Shown here: positions 25,288 through 34,988 of the stretch, piece by piece
How the letters are laid out: each line of letters opens with the position of its first letter
How positions within the stretch are numbered: position 1 is the first letter of the stretch
DNA from: Paenibacillus alvei DSM 29
GTDB taxonomy: Bacteria; Bacillota; Bacilli; Paenibacillales; Paenibacillaceae
Assembly: GCF_000293805.1 (NCBI RefSeq)
Contig: NZ_AMBZ01000003.1
Coordinates: 372,001 to 436,000 of the forward strand
DNA length: 64,000 bases
Direction of reading: 5' to 3'
The notes under the pieces: generated by a model
Told to the model about the DNA's origin: nothing
The model's input: only the letters and a program-made list of their open reading frames with translations
The model's database searches: none
Translations under genes and position numbers: made by a program

Positions 25288-25545
25288 ATGAATGTAAGAA
25301 AGCTGCCTAGAGAGCAGAAGGAAAAATGGATTGAGGATTTGAAGCAATATTTCGAAAATGAGCGGGGAGAATCTCTTGGAATGTTTGAGGCAGAGGAGCT
25401 TGTTGATTATTTGCTGCAAATGTTCGAACCTTACTTGTACAATCAGGCAATAGAGGATGCTCGCACAATGATTGAACAGCGCATGGCTGGCATTGAAGAG
25501 GATCTTTATGCGATGAAAAAGTCGGTTGCTAAGGATCGAAGATAG
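25288..25545 (+). CDS. DUF2164-domain protein
   Basis: An 85-residue soluble helical protein matching DUF2164: KLPREQKEKWIEDLKQYFEN, then LGMFEAEELVDYLLQMFEPY and the conserved YNQAIEDAR. The family occurs widely as a stand-alone small protein and has no assigned function. ATG 25288 is chosen over an upstream in-frame start at 25249 because AGGAGG sits about 8 bases before it. It follows the phosphotransferase remnant by 44 bases, which may once have been cotranscribed. Confidence 0.85.
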   Translation: MNVRKLPREQKEKWIEDLKQYFENERGESLGMFEAEELVDYLLQMFEPYLYNQAIEDARTMIEQRMAGIEEDLYAMKKSVAKDRR

Positions 25546-25726
25546 CGACATGCCGTTTACATTTGCACATCCGCTGTATGCTGTTCCAGCAAATCGAAGC
25601 GTGTTGCACCGCGTTTCTTGAGTGCGACAGGACTTGTACTTGGCAGGCAGGCGCCTGATTTTGAATATTTTATTCTGCTTGAGCCGTAGTGATCCTGGGC
25701 AGTTGTTTAATATGGAGGGGATTCGA

Positions 25727-26239
25727 TTGCACATTCGGAAGGCGATTGCAGGTGATGCACCTGGTATTGCGCGTGTTCATGTTGACAGCTGGCGCACAAC
25801 CTACCAAGGGATTGTATCCAATACCTATCTATCAGGCTTATCTGTACAAGCGAGACAGACGATGTGGGAGCATGCGATTTCACAATTGACAGCAGATAAA
25901 TGTATCTTTGTTGTCCAACAAAAGTCTGGTGAAATTGTTGGATTTGCCATGGGAGGGCCTAGCCGAAGCGAGCAGTTCCCGAATCGCTCGGAATTATCGC
26001 TTTATTTATTGTCGTCGGTACAAGGTCAAGGAATCGGGAAAATGCTCATATCTCATGTTATGCGATATATGAAGTTATGCGGATATATAAGCATGCTGGC
26101 GTGGGTGCTGAAGGGGAATAGCGCCCTTCAATTTTATCGCCGTACGGGAGCCGTAATCGTTGGTGAGGATGATATTGAGATAGGTGGCGAACCTCACACA
26201 GAAATCGCTATGGAATGGGCGCAGTTATCGATTTCATAA
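25727..26239 (+). CDS. GNAT-family N-acetyltransferase
   Basis: A 170-residue acetyltransferase. It begins MHIRKAIAGDAPGIARVHVD, has SWRTTYQGIV (a substrate-side motif common in this subfamily), and the acetyl-CoA pyrophosphate loop in LLSSVQGQGIGKML (residues about 95-110), then ALQFYRRTGA near the end. TTG 25727 is proposed as the start because GGAGGGG (25714-25720) lies 6 bases upstream and the product then has the normal family N-terminus. ATG 25712 has no ribosome binding site. Acceptor substrate unknown. It appears to stand alone, with weak intergenic signals on both sides. Confidence 0.85.
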   Translation: MHIRKAIAGDAPGIARVHVDSWRTTYQGIVSNTYLSGLSVQARQTMWEHAISQLTADKCIFVVQQKSGEIVGFAMGGPSRSEQFPNRSELSLYLLSSVQGQGIGKMLISHVMRYMKLCGYISMLAWVLKGNSALQFYRRTGAVIVGEDDIEIGGEPHTEIAMEWAQLSIS

Positions 26240-26341
26240 TCAGTCGTTACTTATTGAGTTCTTAATACTAATCCTTTATTTCTAGGCACTTAAGCCGAGA
26301 TCTTTCTTATCTTATTTCTAATCAAAAGCAGGTGATAGGCT

Positions 26342-26629
26342 TTGATATCAACCATTCACTATCAATTGAGACAATTGGAAGGATCGACAGCATTGTATGC
26401 CTACGGTACAGAGGCATGCGAAAAACAAGGACTGTTTGAAGTCGATTTTGTGGAGTATGAGCGAATGTGCCAGGAAGGGCTAGTTCCTTCTATTGAGGAA
26501 ACGGTATATTTAATTCGCAAGAGTGAGCATGACCCTAACTTCTACGGTGGAATTCGGGTGTTTTTTCATTTATACAAGCATTATTTACAACATGGCGCAT
26601 ATGCCGAAGAGTATGGTCAGATGGTGTAA
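26342..26629 (+). CDS. small uncharacterised protein
   Basis: A 95-residue acidic, probably helical protein (HYQLRQLEGSTALYAYGTEA; VFFHLYKHYLQHGAYAEEYG) without signal peptide, membrane segment or recognised motif. The TTG start at 26342 follows AGGTGATAGG. The codon pattern looks coding and no longer antisense frame competes. It lies between two acetyltransferase genes on the same strand. Function is unknown. Confidence 0.6.
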   Translation: MISTIHYQLRQLEGSTALYAYGTEACEKQGLFEVDFVEYERMCQEGLVPSIEETVYLIRKSEHDPNFYGGIRVFFHLYKHYLQHGAYAEEYGQMV

Positions 26630-26714
26630 GCTTGTCATTTGAAAGTAAATGAGTGAGTTGTGTTGGCTCATAAAGTTTGATAGGTGAGAGTGTATGGTAA
26701 TGAGGAGGACAAAT

Positions 26715-27173
26715 GTGTTGAAAGTTCACATTACAGCATCGAAAACGCAAGATATTCCGCTAGAACTGCTACTACTGGCAGATCCCGAGGAGGCTGCCGT
26801 TAATCAATACCTAGATCGCAGCATTGGATATACCCTTACAATTGATGGAGAGGTTATCGGAGCTGTGCTGCTTCTGCCGACGCGCCCACATACACTTGAG
26901 CTTGTCAATGTGGCTGTATATGAAGCATGGCATGGACGCGGCTATGGCAAGCAGCTCGTTTTGCATGCCATTCAAAGTGCACGCGAGCTGGGTTATCGAG
27001 TGATGGAGGTCGGTACAGGGAACTCCAGCCTGTCCCAGCTAGGCCTATATCAAAAATGCGGCTTTCGAATTTGCGGAATTGATACCGATTTCTTCGTCAT
27101 CCATTATGATGAACCAATCGAAGAGAACGGAATTCCCTGTGTGGATATGATACGACTTCGTTTGCTCTTGTAA
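26715..27173 (+). CDS. GNAT-family N-acetyltransferase
   Basis: A 152-residue acetyltransferase. Strands TLTIDGEVIGAVLLLP and LELVNVAVYEAWHGRGYGKQL include the acetyl-CoA loop (HGRGYG, near residue 77). GNSSLSQLGLYQKCGFRICG is the usual C-terminal helix and strand with catalytic-region Tyr. GTG 26715 is preferred: GAGGAGG lies 6 bases before it, while the upstream in-frame ATG would place that site inside the gene. Related proteins are annotated only as GNAT. A short gap follows to the acyl-CoA-dehydrogenase-like gene. Confidence 0.85.
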   Translation: MLKVHITASKTQDIPLELLLLADPEEAAVNQYLDRSIGYTLTIDGEVIGAVLLLPTRPHTLELVNVAVYEAWHGRGYGKQLVLHAIQSARELGYRVMEVGTGNSSLSQLGLYQKCGFRICGIDTDFFVIHYDEPIEENGIPCVDMIRLRLLL

Positions 27174-27237
27174 ACGTGTACTATAATGGATATATAGATA
27201 TATCCTTACGTTGAGAAGAGTGGGAGCGTGACTGCAT

Positions 27238-28332
27238 ATGAATCGATTTACGGATAAGGAAATTCGAAGCATTCGGAAACAGGCGATGGCCATTGAGCGA
27301 GAAGGCAAATTGCCGGAACAACTGTTGCAATGGATATACGATCGGGGATTGTTCAAACTGTTCATTCCCTCTGAATTACAGGGGAATATGACATCGCTTC
27401 CAGAAGCGCTGCAATGGTTCGAGCATACGTCATGGATTAATGGCAGCTTCGGCTGGCTGGTCACGATTGGTTCTGGCGGAGGCTTCTTTGCCCCATTTAT
27501 GAAGCCAGAGGTAGCGAAGGAAGCTTATATGAGGAAGGATGCAGTTGTAGCTGGTTCGGGGCATCCAAGCGGTACGGCTGAGAAGGTGAATGGAGGATAT
27601 CGGGTGAATGGTTGCTGGAAGTTCTGCAGCGGCTCGACCTATGCGACCGTATTTACAGCCAACTGCGTGGTGGAAGAGCGTAATGCTGCGAGCGCTATAA
27701 AGGATACGGCAGCAGAGCCGGTTATTCGGTCGTTCGTATTTCGGCCGGATCAAGTCGAGATCGTGAAAGATTGGAATGCATTTGGATTGAAGGCTACGGA
27801 AAGTCATTCGATTGTAGTGCACGATCTATTTGTTCCTGATGAACGAACCTTTAGCATCATGGAGCCAAATGGGCTCTATGATGATCCGATATATGACTAT
27901 CCGTTCTTGCCGTTTGCAGAAGCGTCTTTTGCTGCCGTAAGCATCGGTGTTGCCAAGCACTTCCTCGATGAGGCGCGAGATATTGCGGAACGAAACCGTA
28001 ACGTTTGGATGAATGCTACTGTGAATCGATATGTGTCTGTTATGGATAAAATTAGCGCTCAGAACGATATTCTGACGGAAGCTGCAAATGTATTCTATCA
28101 GGCCATTGAGCAATCGTGGAGCCGGCACATTGGTGGCCAACAGCTATCAGAATCAGATATACAGGATGTGTCGCAGCGCTGTAAGGAGGCTGGACAAGCT
28201 GCCTTATCTTCTGCAAATGCAATCTTCCCATACTTGGGCATTCATGCAGTAATGGAGGATGCAACTATTAATCAAATTTATCGCGACTTGCAGACTGTAT
28301 GTCACCATTCCTTATTAGTGAAATTCGATTAA
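27238..28332 (+). CDS. acyl-CoA dehydrogenase-fold flavoprotein (monooxygenase-like subgroup)
   Basis: A 364-residue protein with the three-domain acyl-CoA dehydrogenase fold. An N-terminal helical part (EGKLPEQLLQWIYDRGLFKLFIP) is followed by a middle beta domain (AGSGHPSGTAEKVNGGYRVNG, WKFCSGSTYATVF) and a C-terminal helical bundle. The GGYRVNGxWKFCSG pattern and the lack of the usual catalytic-Glu segment place it nearer to flavin-dependent monooxygenases of the HsaA/indole-acetate type than to true beta-oxidation enzymes. FAD or FMN use and substrate are inferred from family only. No flavin reductase gene is adjacent. It ends at a terminator shared with the converging opp operon. Confidence 0.82.
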   Translation: MNRFTDKEIRSIRKQAMAIEREGKLPEQLLQWIYDRGLFKLFIPSELQGNMTSLPEALQWFEHTSWINGSFGWLVTIGSGGGFFAPFMKPEVAKEAYMRKDAVVAGSGHPSGTAEKVNGGYRVNGCWKFCSGSTYATVFTANCVVEERNAASAIKDTAAEPVIRSFVFRPDQVEIVKDWNAFGLKATESHSIVVHDLFVPDERTFSIMEPNGLYDDPIYDYPFLPFAEASFAAVSIGVAKHFLDEARDIAERNRNVWMNATVNRYVSVMDKISAQNDILTEAANVFYQAIEQSWSRHIGGQQLSESDIQDVSQRCKEAGQAALSSANAIFPYLGIHAVMEDATINQIYRDLQTVCHHSLLVKFD

Positions 28333-28354
28333 GTTTCAGGTGTAAAAAGAAAAA

Positions 28355-28413
28355 GAGGCAAAGCGGAGAAAGAAGGGGGACACCCATCCGAATTCTCTAC
28401 TTTGCCTTTTTTA
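28355..28413. terminator. bidirectional terminator between the acyl-CoA-dehydrogenase-like gene and oppF
   Basis: AGGCAAAG (28356-28363) pairs with CTTTGCCT (28400-28407), with an extra GAGA/TCTC arm and a T6 run to the right, A-rich sequence to the left, between converging genes. Confidence 0.75.
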
Positions 28414-28440
28414 TATTGTTGCGGGGTATAGGATCAGCGC

Positions 28441-29400
28441 TTATACCAGATGGCAGGCCACAAAATGTCCTGGCTTCGCTTCGCGGAATTCAGGGACTGC
28501 AGCGGCACATCGTTCTGTTGCTGCAGGGCATCTAGTACGGAAATGGCACCCGCTCGGCGGGTTAATCGGGCTTGGCAGTTCACCGCTTAATACAATCCGT
28601 TCCTTCTGAGCTTCGATATCAGGATTGGGCACAGGAATGGCTGACATGAGCGCTTGTGTGTAAGGATGAAGCGGCTCTGAGTAGAGCGTGTTGCTGTCCG
28701 TCAGCTCAACCATTTTGCCCAAATACATGACGGCAACACGATCGCTAATATGCTTGACCATGGATAAATCATGGGCAATGAATAAATAGGTGAGCCCGAA
28801 TCTAGTCTGCAGATCCTTCAGCAGGTTGACGACTTGGGCCTGAATGGATACATCCAGCGCTGAAATCGGTTCATCACAAATAATGAGCTTGGGATCAACG
28901 GCAAGTGCACGGGCAATACCGATGCGCTGACGCTGCCCTCCAGAAAATTCATGCGGATAACGTGTAGCATGATCAGGATTCAAGCCGACAAGGTCAAGAA
29001 GCTCCTCGATTCGCTTCTTCTTCTCGGCACGGCTAGATGCAAGCTTATGAATTTCAATTGCCTCTCCGATAATATCAGAGATTGTGAGGCGCGGATTAAG
29101 TGAAGCGTACGGATCTTGGAAGATCATCTGCATCTCACGGCGCATGGCCGCCATCTGCTTGCGCTTCAGACTATAAATATTGGTCCCATTGTAGATTGTA
29201 CGACCGCCTGTCGGTTCGTAAAGACGTAAAACAGTTCGTCCAACTGTAGACTTCCCACAGCCAGACTCCCCAACCATACCGAGTGTTTCACCCTTATGAA
29301 TGGTGAAGCTTACATCGTTCACTGCTTTCAGAACATTGCCGCGGCCCAAATGAAAGTACTTCTTCAGTCCCTGTACCTCTAATAATGTTTCTCTGCTCAT
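28441..29400 (-). CDS. oppF: oligopeptide ABC transporter ATP-binding protein OppF
   Basis: A 319-residue ATPase. It has Walker [11 protein letters not shown]-loop [12 protein letters not shown], signature [15 protein letters not shown], Walker [13 protein letters not shown] and H-loop IAHDLS, followed by the oligopeptide-ATPase C-terminal extension with [12 protein letters not shown] and a Cys-containing tail ([14 protein letters not shown]). It pairs with OppD to drive peptide uptake. Its ATG overlaps the oppD stop by 4 bases (ATGA), so translation is coupled. It is the last gene of the five-gene operon, before a shared terminator. Dipeptide (Dpp/App) transport is an alternative the sequence cannot rule out. 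Confidence 0.9.
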   Translation of the reverse strand: MSRETLLEVQGLKKYFHLGRGNVLKAVNDVSFTIHKGETLGMVGESGCGKSTVGRTVLRLYEPTGGRTIYNGTNIYSLKRKQMAAMRREMQMIFQDPYASLNPRLTISDIIGEAIEIHKLASSRAEKKKRIEELLDLVGLNPDHATRYPHEFSGGQRQRIGIARALAVDPKLIICDEPISALDVSIQAQVVNLLKDLQTRFGLTYLFIAHDLSMVKHISDRVAVMYLGKMVELTDSNTLYSEPLHPYTQALMSAIPVPNPDIEAQKERIVLSGELPSPINPPSGCHFRTRCPAATERCAAAVPEFREAKPGHFVACHLV

Positions 29401-30398
29401 CTTGCCACCTCCTGTGCCAGTGGATGCAGAAGCCAGCAGTTCGCCTGATGCGAATCACTTACATTCGTTTTCTCTGGATCAGAGCTCATGCAGATCTCCA
29501 TTACATCATTGCAGCGTGCGCAAAACCCGCATCCGGCAGGCGGCTTAATCAAATCTGGCGGAGTTCCATAGATCGGGATAAGAGGCTCATCCTTCTTCTG
29601 ATCAAGTCGAGGCAACGAACGCAGCAATCCTTTTGTATATGGATGCTGTGGATTTTTGAAAATATCCCATTTCGTCCCGGTCTCAACGATTTTTCCTGCA
29701 TACATAACAATGACACGGTCGCATAAATCAGCTACGATACCCAGATCATGAGTGATTAAAATAATCGATGTCCCCATTTCCTGCTGCAGTTGCTTCATGA
29801 CGCGCAAAATTTGTGCCTGTATTGTCACGTCAAGCGCCGTTGTCGGTTCGTCGGCGATAAGCAGGGATGGGTTACAAGCAAGTGCGATTGCAATCATGGC
29901 GCGCTGGCGCATTCCGCCCGAGAACTCATGCGGATACTGCTGGAAACGGGAAGCGGGATTCGGAATTCCGACCATAGACAGCATCTCGATAGCACGCGTC
30001 TTTGCCTGTGCAGAGCTCATTTTCTGATGCTTCGTTAATACCTCCGTAATTTGCCGGCCAATCGTCATCGTTGGATTGAGTGAAGTCATCGGATCCTGGA
30101 AAATCATGCCGATGTCTTTGCCGCGAATTGATTGCATCTCTCGTTCTTTCAGCTTTAGCAGATTATTGCCTTTGAAACGAATTTCGCCCTGCTTGACCTT
30201 GCTAGGTGGGCTTGGCAGCAGACGCAATATCGACTGTGCCGTTACACTCTTGCCGCATCCAGATTCGCCTACGATGGCCACAGCCTCGCCTTGATTTACA
30301 TGAAAATTGACGCCGCGTACTGCCTTCACCTCGCCGCCGCGAACGTGGAAAGAGACGTGAAGGTCGTTGATTTCCAATAATGGCTTCATATTCGTCAT
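29397..30398 (-). CDS. oppD: oligopeptide ABC transporter ATP-binding protein OppD
   Basis: A 333-residue ATPase with Walker [11 protein letters not shown]-loop [12 protein letters not shown], signature [15 protein letters not shown], Walker [13 protein letters not shown] and H-loop ITHDLG. The C-terminal peptide-transporter extension carries the Cys cluster [15 protein letters not shown] plus a later Cys, known in OppD/DppD to hold an iron-sulfur cluster. It overlaps oppF and oppC by 4 bases each, so the stoichiometric partners are translationally coupled. Membrane-associated on the cytosolic face. Confidence 0.9.
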   Translation of the reverse strand: MTNMKPLLEINDLHVSFHVRGGEVKAVRGVNFHVNQGEAVAIVGESGCGKSVTAQSILRLLPSPPSKVKQGEIRFKGNNLLKLKEREMQSIRGKDIGMIFQDPMTSLNPTMTIGRQITEVLTKHQKMSSAQAKTRAIEMLSMVGIPNPASRFQQYPHEFSGGMRQRAMIAIALACNPSLLIADEPTTALDVTIQAQILRVMKQLQQEMGTSIILITHDLGIVADLCDRVIVMYAGKIVETGTKWDIFKNPQHPYTKGLLRSLPRLDQKKDEPLIPIYGTPPDLIKPPAGCGFCARCNDVMEICMSSDPEKTNVSDSHQANCWLLHPLAQEVAR

Positions 30399-31357
30399 CC
30401 TCCTCGTCTACTTTTCATTTTCGGATCGAGTGCATCACGCAGTCCGTCGCCGAACATGTTGAATGCAAGCATCGTTAAGCTGATGAAGAATGCAGGAAAT
30501 GCAATACGCCAAGGATATACGGTCATCGCCTTCAATGCATCGCTAATCATCGTTCCCCACGAAGCAGCAGGGGATTGTACGCCAAGCCCAAGGAAGCTAA
30601 GAACTGCTTCGCCAAAGATAGAGACAGGAATTGCTAGCGTGAGTGTTACGATGATTGGGCCGAGTGAATTGGGAATCAAATGACGGAACAAGATCCGAGC
30701 TCCAGATGCCCCAAGGGAACGGGAGGCAAGGACGAACTCTTGATTTTTGAGCTGCATCATTTGCCCGCGTACAATCCAGGCCATATTGATCCATCCGGTG
30801 AAGCATAATGCAAGAATAATAACGCCAAGGCTTGGCTCAAAAACAACAACAAGCAGAATCGCTACAAGAAGATCAGGAAGTGTAAATATAATTTCGGATG
30901 CTTTGTTCATGAAGTCATCAAGTTTGCCGCCAACATACCCCATAATACCGCCATAAATAACGCCAATAATGAGGTTGATGCAGGCAGCCGAAAAACCGAC
31001 GATGAGCGAAATTCGTGCTCCCATCCATGTACGAGCGAACATGTCGCGGCCGAGATCGTCCGTGCCGAACCAATGCTCTGAGGAAGGTGGCAAGTTTGTT
31101 TTGTCTAAGTAATTCGTCTCGTAGTCATATGAAGTTAACATTGGTCCAATGACAGCCATAACAATGAGAAGAACAAGAATAACGAGACCTGTCATCGCGG
31201 CCCAATTGCTGCGTAATCGAAGCCATGAGTCGCGCCAGGCGGAAATACTTTCACGTTCAATCGCCTCCGCCGCATGTTCGTCGATGTTCGCTTTTTTGAA
31301 TTGCTCAGGCTTGATAGAGGTCTGCTGCAATGGATTTTGTTTATTGTATGTAATCAT
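30395..31357 (-). CDS. oppC: oligopeptide ABC transporter permease OppC
   Basis: A 320-residue inner-membrane permease with about six membrane segments and a long cytosolic N-terminus (residues 1-50, including ERESISAWRDSWLRLRSN). The loop EHWFGTDDLGRDMFARTW is the hallmark of OppC/DppC. The EAA-like ATPase contact motif SRSLGASGARILFRHLIPNSL sits near residue 215. ATGA overlaps link it to oppB upstream and oppD downstream. Confidence 0.9.
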   Translation of the reverse strand: MITYNKQNPLQQTSIKPEQFKKANIDEHAAEAIERESISAWRDSWLRLRSNWAAMTGLVILVLLIVMAVIGPMLTSYDYETNYLDKTNLPPSSEHWFGTDDLGRDMFARTWMGARISLIVGFSAACINLIIGVIYGGIMGYVGGKLDDFMNKASEIIFTLPDLLVAILLVVVFEPSLGVIILALCFTGWINMAWIVRGQMMQLKNQEFVLASRSLGASGARILFRHLIPNSLGPIIVTLTLAIPVSIFGEAVLSFLGLGVQSPAASWGTMISDALKAMTVYPWRIAFPAFFISLTMLAFNMFGDGLRDALDPKMKSRRGG

Positions 31358-32292
31358 GCCGCTTTCTCCTTTCCTTTGACAAGCTTAATGCGAGGATCAA
31401 TAAAACCGTATGCCAAGTCAGTAAGGAAACGAGCCAGCATCAATATAACGCCATAGAACATGGTGATGCCCATAATAAGAGAATAATCACGGTTCGTAAT
31501 ACTGATTACGAATACTTTGCCAAGTCCTCCGATTCCAAAAATGTGTTCGATGATAAATGACCCGGTCACGACACCTGCAGTGAGCGGCCCAAGATAAGTG
31601 ACGACTGGCAATATGCCGTTACGAAGAATATGTCGGCGTACGATGACTCCGGCAGTCAGTCCCTTGGACTTGGCGGTCTTAATATAATCGGAATGCAGAA
31701 CTTCCAGCATACTGGAGCGGGTCAATCTGGCGATGAAGGCAATAGGCAGAGCGGATAATGCAATGGTTGGCATAATATAGGTAAGCGGCCCACTCAGACC
31801 AAAGACAGGCAGAAGCTTAAGCTTCACGCCGAGCACATATTGCATAAATGAGGCAAGAACAAAGCTCGGAACGGACACGCCAATAACGGCAAGCACCATA
31901 GAAAAGGTGTCAATTAATTTACGGTGCCGCATCGATGCAGCAATTCCAAGTCCAATTCCAATGATGACGGCCACAATTAATGCGCAAATGCCAAGCTTAA
32001 GTGAATAGGGGAAGGAATCGCGAATGGCCTGGATAACCTCACGATCCTGCATTTTCATAGAGATACCAAGATCGCCATGCGCCAACTTGTTCAAATACAC
32101 AAAATATTGCTCGTAAACGGGTTTATCGAGTCCATATTGTTCGAGCAGCCGAGCCCGAATCTCTGGCGGGACTGCTTTTTCCGACATAAAAGGATCGCCT
32201 GGTACTGCCTTCATCAACAAAAAGGTGAGCGTAGCCAGAACCCATAGGGATATAATGAGATACATTAGCTTGGTAAGGACATAGCGAATCAC
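31354..32292 (-). CDS. oppB: oligopeptide ABC transporter permease OppB
   Basis: A 312-residue permease with the OppB/DppB N-terminus (MIRYVLTKLMYLIISLWVLA, then FLLMKAVPGDPF) and six membrane segments. The ATPase contact loop SDYIKTAKSKGLTAGVIVRRH lies near residue 200. GTG 32292 follows AGGAGG by 11 bases. A hairpin lies between it and oppA, so permease levels are expected to be lower than the binding protein. Its stop overlaps the oppC start by 4 bases. Confidence 0.9.
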   Translation of the reverse strand: MIRYVLTKLMYLIISLWVLATLTFLLMKAVPGDPFMSEKAVPPEIRARLLEQYGLDKPVYEQYFVYLNKLAHGDLGISMKMQDREVIQAIRDSFPYSLKLGICALIVAVIIGIGLGIAASMRHRKLIDTFSMVLAVIGVSVPSFVLASFMQYVLGVKLKLLPVFGLSGPLTYIMPTIALSALPIAFIARLTRSSMLEVLHSDYIKTAKSKGLTAGVIVRRHILRNGILPVVTYLGPLTAGVVTGSFIIEHIFGIGGLGKVFVISITNRDYSLIMGITMFYGVILMLARFLTDLAYGFIDPRIKLVKGKEKAA

Positions 32293-32337
32293 ATTCCACC
32301 AGCCTCCTGAAGAATAATTTCAACCGATAATGGTAAA

Positions 32338-32378
32338 GTCGGGATACATATGAACGAAGTCCGCATATGCACCCCGAC
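32338..32378 (-). promoter_or_regulatory. hairpin between oppA and oppB
   Basis: GTCGGG/CCCGAC (32338-32343, 32373-32378) and an inner CATATG/CATATG arm form a stem just after the oppA stop. On the minus strand it is followed only by TTTACC, so it is an attenuator or processing stem rather than a full terminator. Confidence 0.55.
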
Positions 32379-32409
32379 TATTTACATGCTCATTGACATG
32401 ATAGATTCA

Positions 32410-34131
32410 TTAGTGTTCTGCCAGATGGCCGCGAGTGAAGTTCATTTGTCCTTGGTAGTCGATAAATACATTCTTAACATACGGCTTCTGCAATTGAACG
32501 CTTGTATAATAGAAAATCGGCATGATGGCCATATCCTCTGCAATCAGCTTCTTCTCAGCCTGCTTCATCAATTCCATTCGAGCTTTTGGATCTGTGGAAG
32601 CCTTCGCATCCTTCACCAGTTTATCGAATTCAGGATTGCTGTATCCGATATCGTTGTTGCCGCTGCCTGTCATATACAGATCGATAAATGACATAGGATC
32701 ATTATAGTCGGTTGTCCAGCCGGCGCGAGCTACTTGATAGTTCAATGCTGTACGGTTTTTCAGGAATACGCCCCACTCCTGGTTTTCAACCTTTACTTTG
32801 ATACCAAGCGTGTTTTTCCACATATTCGCGATAGCTATAGCAACTTTCTTATGCATTTCATTCGTATTGTGGGCGAGCGTGAATTCAGGCATTTCGGTCA
32901 GGCCGGACTCTTTTAAGCCTTTTGCAAGCAGAGTCTTTGCTTCTGCGGCATCTTCCTTGAAGTACGCACTGTCATCTGTTTCATTGCGATATTCAGCGTC
33001 TAACCCAGCAATACCTTTAGCAACTATACCGAATGCAGGCGTTTGACCAGCAAGCGTGACTTTGTCAACGATTTGCTTACGATCGATAGCCATGGCAAGT
33101 GCCTTGCGGATATTGACATTGTCGAATGGCTTTTGCTTATTGTTGAACAGGTAATAGTACGTGGAAGCATAGCCTTTAATATGAAGCTCATCTGGCTTCG
33201 ATTCCTTCAGCATCGCAATTTGGTCAACAGGAATTTCACCTGTTGGCTGGCCAGCTATTTCGAGTGCTCCTGTTTCATACATGCTCACTTCTGTAGCAGG
33301 ATCTTCTACCATCGTCATTTGAACTTTTGTGAATTTGATTTCATCTTTTGCATAGTAATTTTCGTTTTTAACAAGCTCGAGCGAGTTTTGGTGCTTCCAG
33401 TCAGAAATTTTGAATGGGCCATTGGAAATGATTGTGTTCGCTTCAGAAGCCCATTTTGAATTGCGATCGTCTGTGTGGACGGGGAAGTAGGATTGGAAGG
33501 AAAGCAAGCTTAAGAAGTAAGCAGTTGGTGTTGTCAATTCAACTTCCAACGTGTATTCGTCAAGTGCTTTAACGGCTACGCTATTCGGATCTGTGGATTT
33601 CTTTTTGTGGTAATCTTCTGCGCCTTTGATGTAATACAGCTGATAAGCATATGGCGGAGCCGGCTGCATCGTCGGATCAAGCACGCGTTTCCATGATTTT
33701 TCAAAATCTTTCGCAGTAACAGGGTCGCCGTTCGACCATTTGGCGTCTTTGCGGAGATGGAAGGTATACTTCTTCTTCGCTGCATCTTCCTCCCATTTTT
33801 CTGCAATGCCCGGAATGGCTTTTCCGTGTTCGTCCATTCGTGTGAGCCCCTCATAAATGTGGCTCAATATTTGGAACGAAGTCGTGTCCTGAGACGTTCC
33901 TGGATCAAGAGAAGGAGGTTCGCTCTTCAGGTTGAAGCGGAAGGTCTGATCCGCAGCGAGTGCCTCGTCCTTGTTTTCTTCTTTTTTCTCGCCTGTCCCA
34001 CTGTCTCCAGAATTCTGAGTTTCGCTTGGCTTGGACTCAGGGGCAGGAGTGCTGCTGCTTCCGCAAGCGCTTACAAACGCACTTATTGCCAGCAAAAGCG
34101 TCAACATAAGCATCATGGATCTACGTTTCAT
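32410..34131 (-). CDS. oppA: oligopeptide-binding lipoprotein OppA (SBP family 5)
   Basis: A 573-residue lipoprotein with signal MKRRSMMLMLTLLLAISAF and lipobox ending SACG, then a 35-residue Ser/Pro/Glu linker. The mature domain has SEPPSLDPGTSQDTTS, the family-5 opening, and NVNIRKALAMAIDRKQIV, the conserved central signature. It captures oligopeptides outside the membrane for OppBCDF and would serve nutrition or, in relatives, peptide signalling. ATG 34131 follows GAGAGGGGAA. It is first in the operon and separated from oppB by 117 bases with a hairpin. Confidence 0.92.
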   Translation of the reverse strand: MKRRSMMLMLTLLLAISAFVSACGSSSTPAPESKPSETQNSGDSGTGEKKEENKDEALAADQTFRFNLKSEPPSLDPGTSQDTTSFQILSHIYEGLTRMDEHGKAIPGIAEKWEEDAAKKKYTFHLRKDAKWSNGDPVTAKDFEKSWKRVLDPTMQPAPPYAYQLYYIKGAEDYHKKKSTDPNSVAVKALDEYTLEVELTTPTAYFLSLLSFQSYFPVHTDDRNSKWASEANTIISNGPFKISDWKHQNSLELVKNENYYAKDEIKFTKVQMTMVEDPATEVSMYETGALEIAGQPTGEIPVDQIAMLKESKPDELHIKGYASTYYYLFNNKQKPFDNVNIRKALAMAIDRKQIVDKVTLAGQTPAFGIVAKGIAGLDAEYRNETDDSAYFKEDAAEAKTLLAKGLKESGLTEMPEFTLAHNTNEMHKKVAIAIANMWKNTLGIKVKVENQEWGVFLKNRTALNYQVARAGWTTDYNDPMSFIDLYMTGSGNNDIGYSNPEFDKLVKDAKASTDPKARMELMKQAEKKLIAEDMAIMPIFYYTSVQLQKPYVKNVFIDYQGQMNFTRGHLAEH

Positions 34132-34316
34132 GCGTGTACAGTTCCCCTCTCAATGGAAATTATCATTTGCACCATACGCCAATCATACACAGATGCAGGT
34201 CAGAGGAGATAATTGACACCTGGTTTGTAGCATATACTATCATAGCACTCGAATTTCGTCTTCCTTTTTTGTATCAATTTTATAAAAAATTTATCAAATT
34301 CGTAACATATACCGCA

Positions 34317-34343
34317 TTGACAGAATGTGTACTAAGGTACAAT
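34317..34343 (+). promoter_or_regulatory. candidate promoter with inverted repeat before the Nudix gene
   Basis: TTGACA (34317-34322) and TACAAT (34338-34343) have a short 15-base spacer. TGTAC/GTACA (34329-34333, 34338-34342) forms an inverted repeat across the -10 region. Short spacing plus a dyad is the layout of MerR-type or repressor-controlled promoters, but no regulator is adjacent. Confidence 0.3.
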
Positions 34344-34381
34344 GTAGTATCGGAATACGCTTGTATCAAGGAGGGAGAAGC

Positions 34382-34846
34382 ATGTTGCCAATACGAAATT
34401 CAGCAAAAGCGATCATTATTCAAGATGAAAAAGTGCTACTTACGAAAAATAAGGATCATGAAGGCTTTTTCTACTTGTTCCCTGGAGGTGGTCAAGAGCA
34501 TGGAGAGCAACTGAGTGAAGCATTGAAGCGGGAGTGCGTGGAAGAAATAGGGTGCAATATCCGTGTGTATGATCTTGCTTTTGTACGGGAATACATAGGA
34601 AAAAATCATCAGTTTGCAGAATGGGATGCGCATGTTCATCAAGTAGAATTTTATTTCCATGCTGACATTGCTGCTCCGCTGGAAGCGGAAGTATCCATGC
34701 AAGGAACGAATCCAGACGAGCATCAAGTTGGTGTAGAATGGGTTGCGTTGTCAGCGTTAGATCAAATTCGGGTCTATCCTGCGCAATTGATACCGAAACT
34801 GCAAGATGGAAGCGCAAAAAATGTGTATATGGGAGATACCAATTAA
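34382..34846 (+). CDS. Nudix hydrolase
   Basis: A 154-residue pyrophosphohydrolase. The Nudix box G-x5-E-x7-R-E-x-x-E-E-x-G is complete within PGGGQEHGEQLSEALKRECV followed by EEIG (residues about 37-61). It is preceded by IIIQDEKVLLTKNKD and followed by EFYFHADI and GVEWVALSALD, the usual strands. It hydrolyses some nucleoside-diphosphate-X substrate in the cytosol; which one is not readable. ATG 34382 is preceded by AAGGAGGGAG. Divergent from oppA, with about 250 bases of AT-rich promoter region between them. Confidence 0.9.
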   Translation: MLPIRNSAKAIIIQDEKVLLTKNKDHEGFFYLFPGGGQEHGEQLSEALKRECVEEIGCNIRVYDLAFVREYIGKNHQFAEWDAHVHQVEFYFHADIAAPLEAEVSMQGTNPDEHQVGVEWVALSALDQIRVYPAQLIPKLQDGSAKNVYMGDTN

Positions 34847-34959
34847 GCAATAATCGTTATCGTATCGTGAGGTTGGAGATATTTGTTTTTAGATGCAATT
34901 GAGGATGAGGAGCTCGTATCAGAGACCCTGTCCTTTTTTATTTGGCAGAAGATTGTAGC

Positions 34960-34988
34960 TTGCGAAATGAGACAGCACCCACTATAAT
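34960..34988 (+). promoter_or_regulatory. sigma-A promoter of the flavodoxin gene
   Basis: TTGCGA (34960-34965), a 17-base spacer and a perfect TATAAT (34983-34988). The Fur box begins on the last base of the -10 box. Confidence 0.6.
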